Below the pieces are notes generated by a model. That model was not told the origin of the DNA. It worked only from the letters and a program-made list of their open reading frames with translations, and did no database searches. The translations under genes and the position numbers were made by a program. This document shows positions 5,895-7,774 of a DNA stretch of 7,774 bases, piece by piece (position 1 is the first letter of the stretch; each line of letters starts with the position of its first letter). This stretch comes from an uncultured Saprospiraceae bacterium (lineage in GTDB: Bacteria > Bacteroidota > Bacteroidia > Chitinophagales > Saprospiraceae), in the NCBI GenBank assembly GCA_937967535.1, contig CALCMV010000330.1, positions 1-7,774 of the forward strand. The letters are read 5' to 3'.

Positions 5895-6599
5895 ATGTTA
5901 TTTTTCGCCAAAAACATTACCTATCTCAAAAATCGTCAGAAAGCAGGCACTCAGCAAATTGCAACGACATTAGGTGCAGCTTTTCCATATTTGGCATCCG
6001 GGGATGTAACCCCGAATGTAGAGCAGTTGTTAATTTTGTCTACGCTATTCAATGTTAGTATTGACGATTTACTAAAAAAGGACTTGGAGGCACGCGCCAA
6101 TCTCACCCAAAGTAAAATTATTAAATTTCTGGTCTTGGATGTAGATGGTACACTCACCGATGGCGGTATGATTTTTACGTCCGATGGTGAAGAAATCAAA
6201 CGCTTTGATGCCAAAGACGGACGCGGTATCATCAATACTATTAAAGAGGGGATTCCGGTGGGTTTATTGAGTTCGGGCTTGAACCAGCCCTTGCTCGAAA
6301 AACGCGCTAAAATGCTCGGTATCAAATTTGTATTTGCAGATGAAAAAGACAAATTGACAACATTAGAAAAATGGTGCAATAAATTAGATATTGCGCTTGA
6401 AAATGTCGCTTATATCGGTGATGATGTTAATGATGTCAAAGTCATGCAGCACGTAGGAATTGCTGCTTGTCCCTCGGATGCAGTGCGCGAAGTACGCGAT
6501 ATTGCCCACGTTATTCTTACGAAAAAAGGGGGGCATGGCTGTGTACGCGAGTTTATTGATGAATATATTTTCGCGGAAACGGAAATGGGGATTGAGTGA
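5895..6599 (+). CDS. kdsC: KdsC-type 3-deoxy-D-manno-octulosonate 8-phosphate phosphatase with N-terminal XRE-like domain
   Basis: HAD-superfamily phosphatase expected to turn KDO-8-phosphate into free KDO for the lipopolysaccharide inner core. From ATG 5895 the product is 234 residues, well above the roughly 170-190 usual for KdsC. The excess is an N-terminal segment (about 3-60: NITYLKNRQ, QQIATTLG, YLASGDVTPNVEQLLILSTLFNVSIDDLLKKDL) with the helix pattern of an XRE/Cro helix-turn-helix, including the typical tail that orders later helices. The recognition helix looks degenerate. The HAD part shows LVLDVDGT (Asp82, Asp84), LLSSG, an EKDKLTTLEK lysine region and IGDDVND (Asp176, Asp177, Asp180). 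It ends with GGHGCVREFIDEYIF, a KdsC hallmark. A GTG at 5856 would add 13 residues; neither start has an SD. The last two codons and the stop lie inside a repeat (6591-6630). Confidence 0.88.
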   Translation: MLFFAKNITYLKNRQKAGTQQIATTLGAAFPYLASGDVTPNVEQLLILSTLFNVSIDDLLKKDLEARANLTQSKIIKFLVLDVDGTLTDGGMIFTSDGEEIKRFDAKDGRGIINTIKEGIPVGLLSSGLNQPLLEKRAKMLGIKFVFADEKDKLTTLEKWCNKLDIALENVAYIGDDVNDVKVMQHVGIAACPSDAVREVRDIAHVILTKKGGHGCVREFIDEYIFAETEMGIE

Positions 6600-6630
6600 T
6601 TTTTGATTGAGTGATTTTTGATTTTTGATT
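6591..6630. repeat. Tandem ATTGAGTGATTTTTG repeat across the kdsC stop codon
   Basis: Two perfect tandem copies of the 15-mer ATTGAGTGATTTTTG (6591-6605 and 6606-6620) are followed by shortened units ATTTTTG and ATTG. The first copy supplies the last two sense codons (Ile-Glu) and the TGA stop of kdsC. The repeat is an inverted copy of the one at 1-68, with 20 bp exactly complementary. Confidence 0.7.
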
Positions 6631-6706
6631 GCGGTTACTATGATTTACATTTCAATATTAATAGGATGTTTTTTATCCGTAGTTTTCAAATACCTTATAT
6701 TTATTA

Positions 6707-6748
6707 GTGTAAAAATTATTTTAACTTGAAATTGTGTAAAAATTACAC
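6707..6748. promoter_or_regulatory. Repeated GTGTAAAAATTA with a palindrome upstream of nadA
   Basis: GTGTAAAAATTA occurs twice in the same orientation (6707-6718 and 6734-6745), with start points 27 bp apart. The second copy is completed to a perfect 6-3-6 palindrome, GTGTAAAAATTACAC (6734-6748). Two spaced copies about 95-130 bp before the nadA start fit an operator for a dimeric regulator. Neither half-site matches a niacin-regulator site that I can name with confidence. AT-rich composition makes chance a real alternative. Confidence 0.35.
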
Positions 6749-6804
6749 TAAATTGCAATTTATAACTATAAGCCTCAACAATTACAGCTAAGTTTCAATT
6801 TATT

Positions 6805-6840
6805 CTTAAACTTAGACTTGAACTTAATCTTAAACTTAAT
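6805..6840. repeat. Six tandem CTTAAN-type hexamers abutting the nadA start codon
   Basis: Six consecutive hexamers CTTAAA, CTTAGA, CTTGAA, CTTAAT, CTTAAA and CTTAAT fill 6805-6840, and the ATG of nadA follows immediately. They take the place where an SD would lie, and none is present. They are in phase with the gene and contain no stop codon, so a change in copy number would not shift the nadA frame. It would change the spacing between promoter and start. Confidence 0.7.
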
Positions 6841-7774
6841 ATGTCAGACATAGCAATAGCGAAAGCAGACCTCGAAACAAATGGTTTTTTGGACCTTGAG
6901 GTAGATCCTACGATGGATTTGGTAGAAGCCATTGAAAACCTGAAAAAAGAAAAAAACGCGATTATTCTCGCGCATTATTATCAGGAATCTGAAATACAGG
7001 ACATTGCCGATTATACGGGCGATAGTCTCGGATTGTCGCAAAAAGCTGCGGAAACGGACGCGGAGATTATCGTATTTGCAGGGGTGCATTTTATGGCGGA
7101 AACGGCAAAAATGTTGAGTCCTGAAAAGAAGGTCTTACTGCCGGATTTGAAGGCGGGATGTTCCTTAGCAGATTCTTGTCCGCCGGATATTTTCCGTAAA
7201 TTTAAAGCGAGACATCCTGACCACATGGTGGTCAGCTACATCAATTGTACGGCAGAATTGAAGACTTTGACGGACATCGTTTGTACTTCTACCAATGCCG
7301 TTCATATCATCGAAAGCATCCCGAAAGATAAACCAATTATTTTTGCACCGGACAAAAATCTGGGTGCCTACTTGGTCAAAAAAACGGGGCGCGATATGAT
7401 TTTGTGGAATGGCGCGTGTATGGTACATGAGATTTTTGCAATGGAAAAAATCGTGAAATTAATGGAACGCCATCCTGACGCCAAATTCATCGCACATCCG
7501 GAATGTGAACCACAATTGCTTGAAATAGCGGACTATATAGGTTCTACGAGTTCATTGATTCGTTATACAAAAGAGAATGATGCGAGTACGTTTATCGTAG
7601 GTACAGAGGTTGGGATTATTCACCAAATGGAGAAATCTTCACCAAACAAGACCTTCATCTCGGCACCGCCAAACAATACCTGCGCCTGCAACGAATGTCC
7701 GCATATGAAGCGCAATACAATGGAAAAACTCTACCTCTGCATGAAACACGAATTGCCCGAAATTACCTTGCCCG
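6841..7774 (+). CDS. nadA: Quinolinate synthase NadA (3' end outside the window)
   Basis: Condenses iminoaspartate with dihydroxyacetone phosphate to quinolinate in de novo NAD synthesis, using an oxygen-sensitive [4Fe-4S] cluster; the partner is L-aspartate oxidase NadB, not seen here. The 311 residues present are open from ATG 6841 to the window edge. Family motifs are AIILAHYYQ (40-48), GDSLGLSQKA (60-69), VFAGVHFMAETAK (78-90), KAGCSLADSCP (Cys107), YINCTAE, PDKNLG, HPEC (Cys222), GTEVGII and CNECPHMK (Cys286). Cys107, Cys222 and Cys286 are the expected cluster ligands. With bacterial NadA of this type usually about 330-350 residues long, only the C-terminal tail is missing. No SD is visible; a hexamer repeat precedes the start. 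The 241-bp spacer and its possible operator suggest its own promoter rather than read-through from kdsC. Confidence 0.95.
   Translation, partial: MSDIAIAKADLETNGFLDLEVDPTMDLVEAIENLKKEKNAIILAHYYQESEIQDIADYTGDSLGLSQKAAETDAEIIVFAGVHFMAETAKMLSPEKKVLLPDLKAGCSLADSCPPDIFRKFKARHPDHMVVSYINCTAELKTLTDIVCTSTNAVHIIESIPKDKPIIFAPDKNLGAYLVKKTGRDMILWNGACMVHEIFAMEKIVKLMERHPDAKFIAHPECEPQLLEIADYIGSTSSLIRYTKENDASTFIVGTEVGIIHQMEKSSPNKTFISAPPNNTCACNECPHMKRNTMEKLYLCMKHELPEITLP

Noticed and set aside
5951..6379. 142-residue open frame antisense to kdsC
   Set aside because: It lies entirely within the well-supported kdsC gene on the opposite strand and shows no domain pattern of its own.
1..6630. A transposon or genomic island flanked by the inverted repeats at 1-68 and 6591-6630
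   Set aside because: No transposase or integrase lies between them, the genes are core functions, and the repeats are low-complexity phrases. Dispersed copies explain them better.
6591..6630. CRISPR array
   Set aside because: The units are directly tandem with no unique spacers and no cas gene is present.

Overview
The window looks like an ordinary chromosomal stretch of a Bacteroidota bacterium, plausibly Saprospiria, Chitinophagia or a neighbouring class. The reasons are the AT-rich spacers, mostly absent Shine-Dalgarno (SD) sequences, an occasional TAnnTTTG-type promoter element, a Lon protease with an acidic N-terminus, and a type I-beta DAHP synthase with a ferredoxin-like N-terminal domain. 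No insertion sequence, phage, CRISPR array, tRNA or rRNA was recognised. The family-level placement is a guess.

Layout. Positions 1-600 hold no convincing gene. They contain a repeat with a perfect 14-bp inverted repeat (8-47), two strong intrinsic terminators (294-322 and 364-395) and a long imperfect hairpin (484-589) just past the end of lon. lon (601-3015, minus strand) is complete and has all its catalytic motifs. A non-coding spacer of about 640 bp (3016-3655) separates lon from a plus-strand series: a ribulose-phosphate 3-epimerase-like TIM barrel fused to a CBS pair (3656-4660), a DAHP synthase (4782-5780), a KdsC-type KDO-8-phosphate phosphatase with a degenerate XRE-like helix-turn-helix on its N-terminus (5895-6599), and nadA, quinolinate synthase (6841 to beyond the window end).

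How the genes may work together. DAHP synthase joins PEP and erythrose-4-phosphate at the head of the shikimate pathway. KdsC completes free KDO, made from PEP and arabinose-5-phosphate. An epimerase of ribulose-5-phosphate would act on the pentose-phosphate pool that supplies both sugar phosphates. Its CBS pair is the same kind of module that E. coli arabinose-5-phosphate isomerase (KdsD) carries. A small pentose-phosphate/3-deoxy-sugar-acid cluster is therefore a reasonable inference, but the barrel is divergent and its substrate is not proven.

The most unusual parts are the two domain fusions, a 110-bp nested hairpin that fills the leader of the epimerase-like gene and overlaps its SD, and the way every intergenic region carries its own repeat family. 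Four genes end within about 20 bp of such a repeat, and nadA begins directly after a hexamer repeat.
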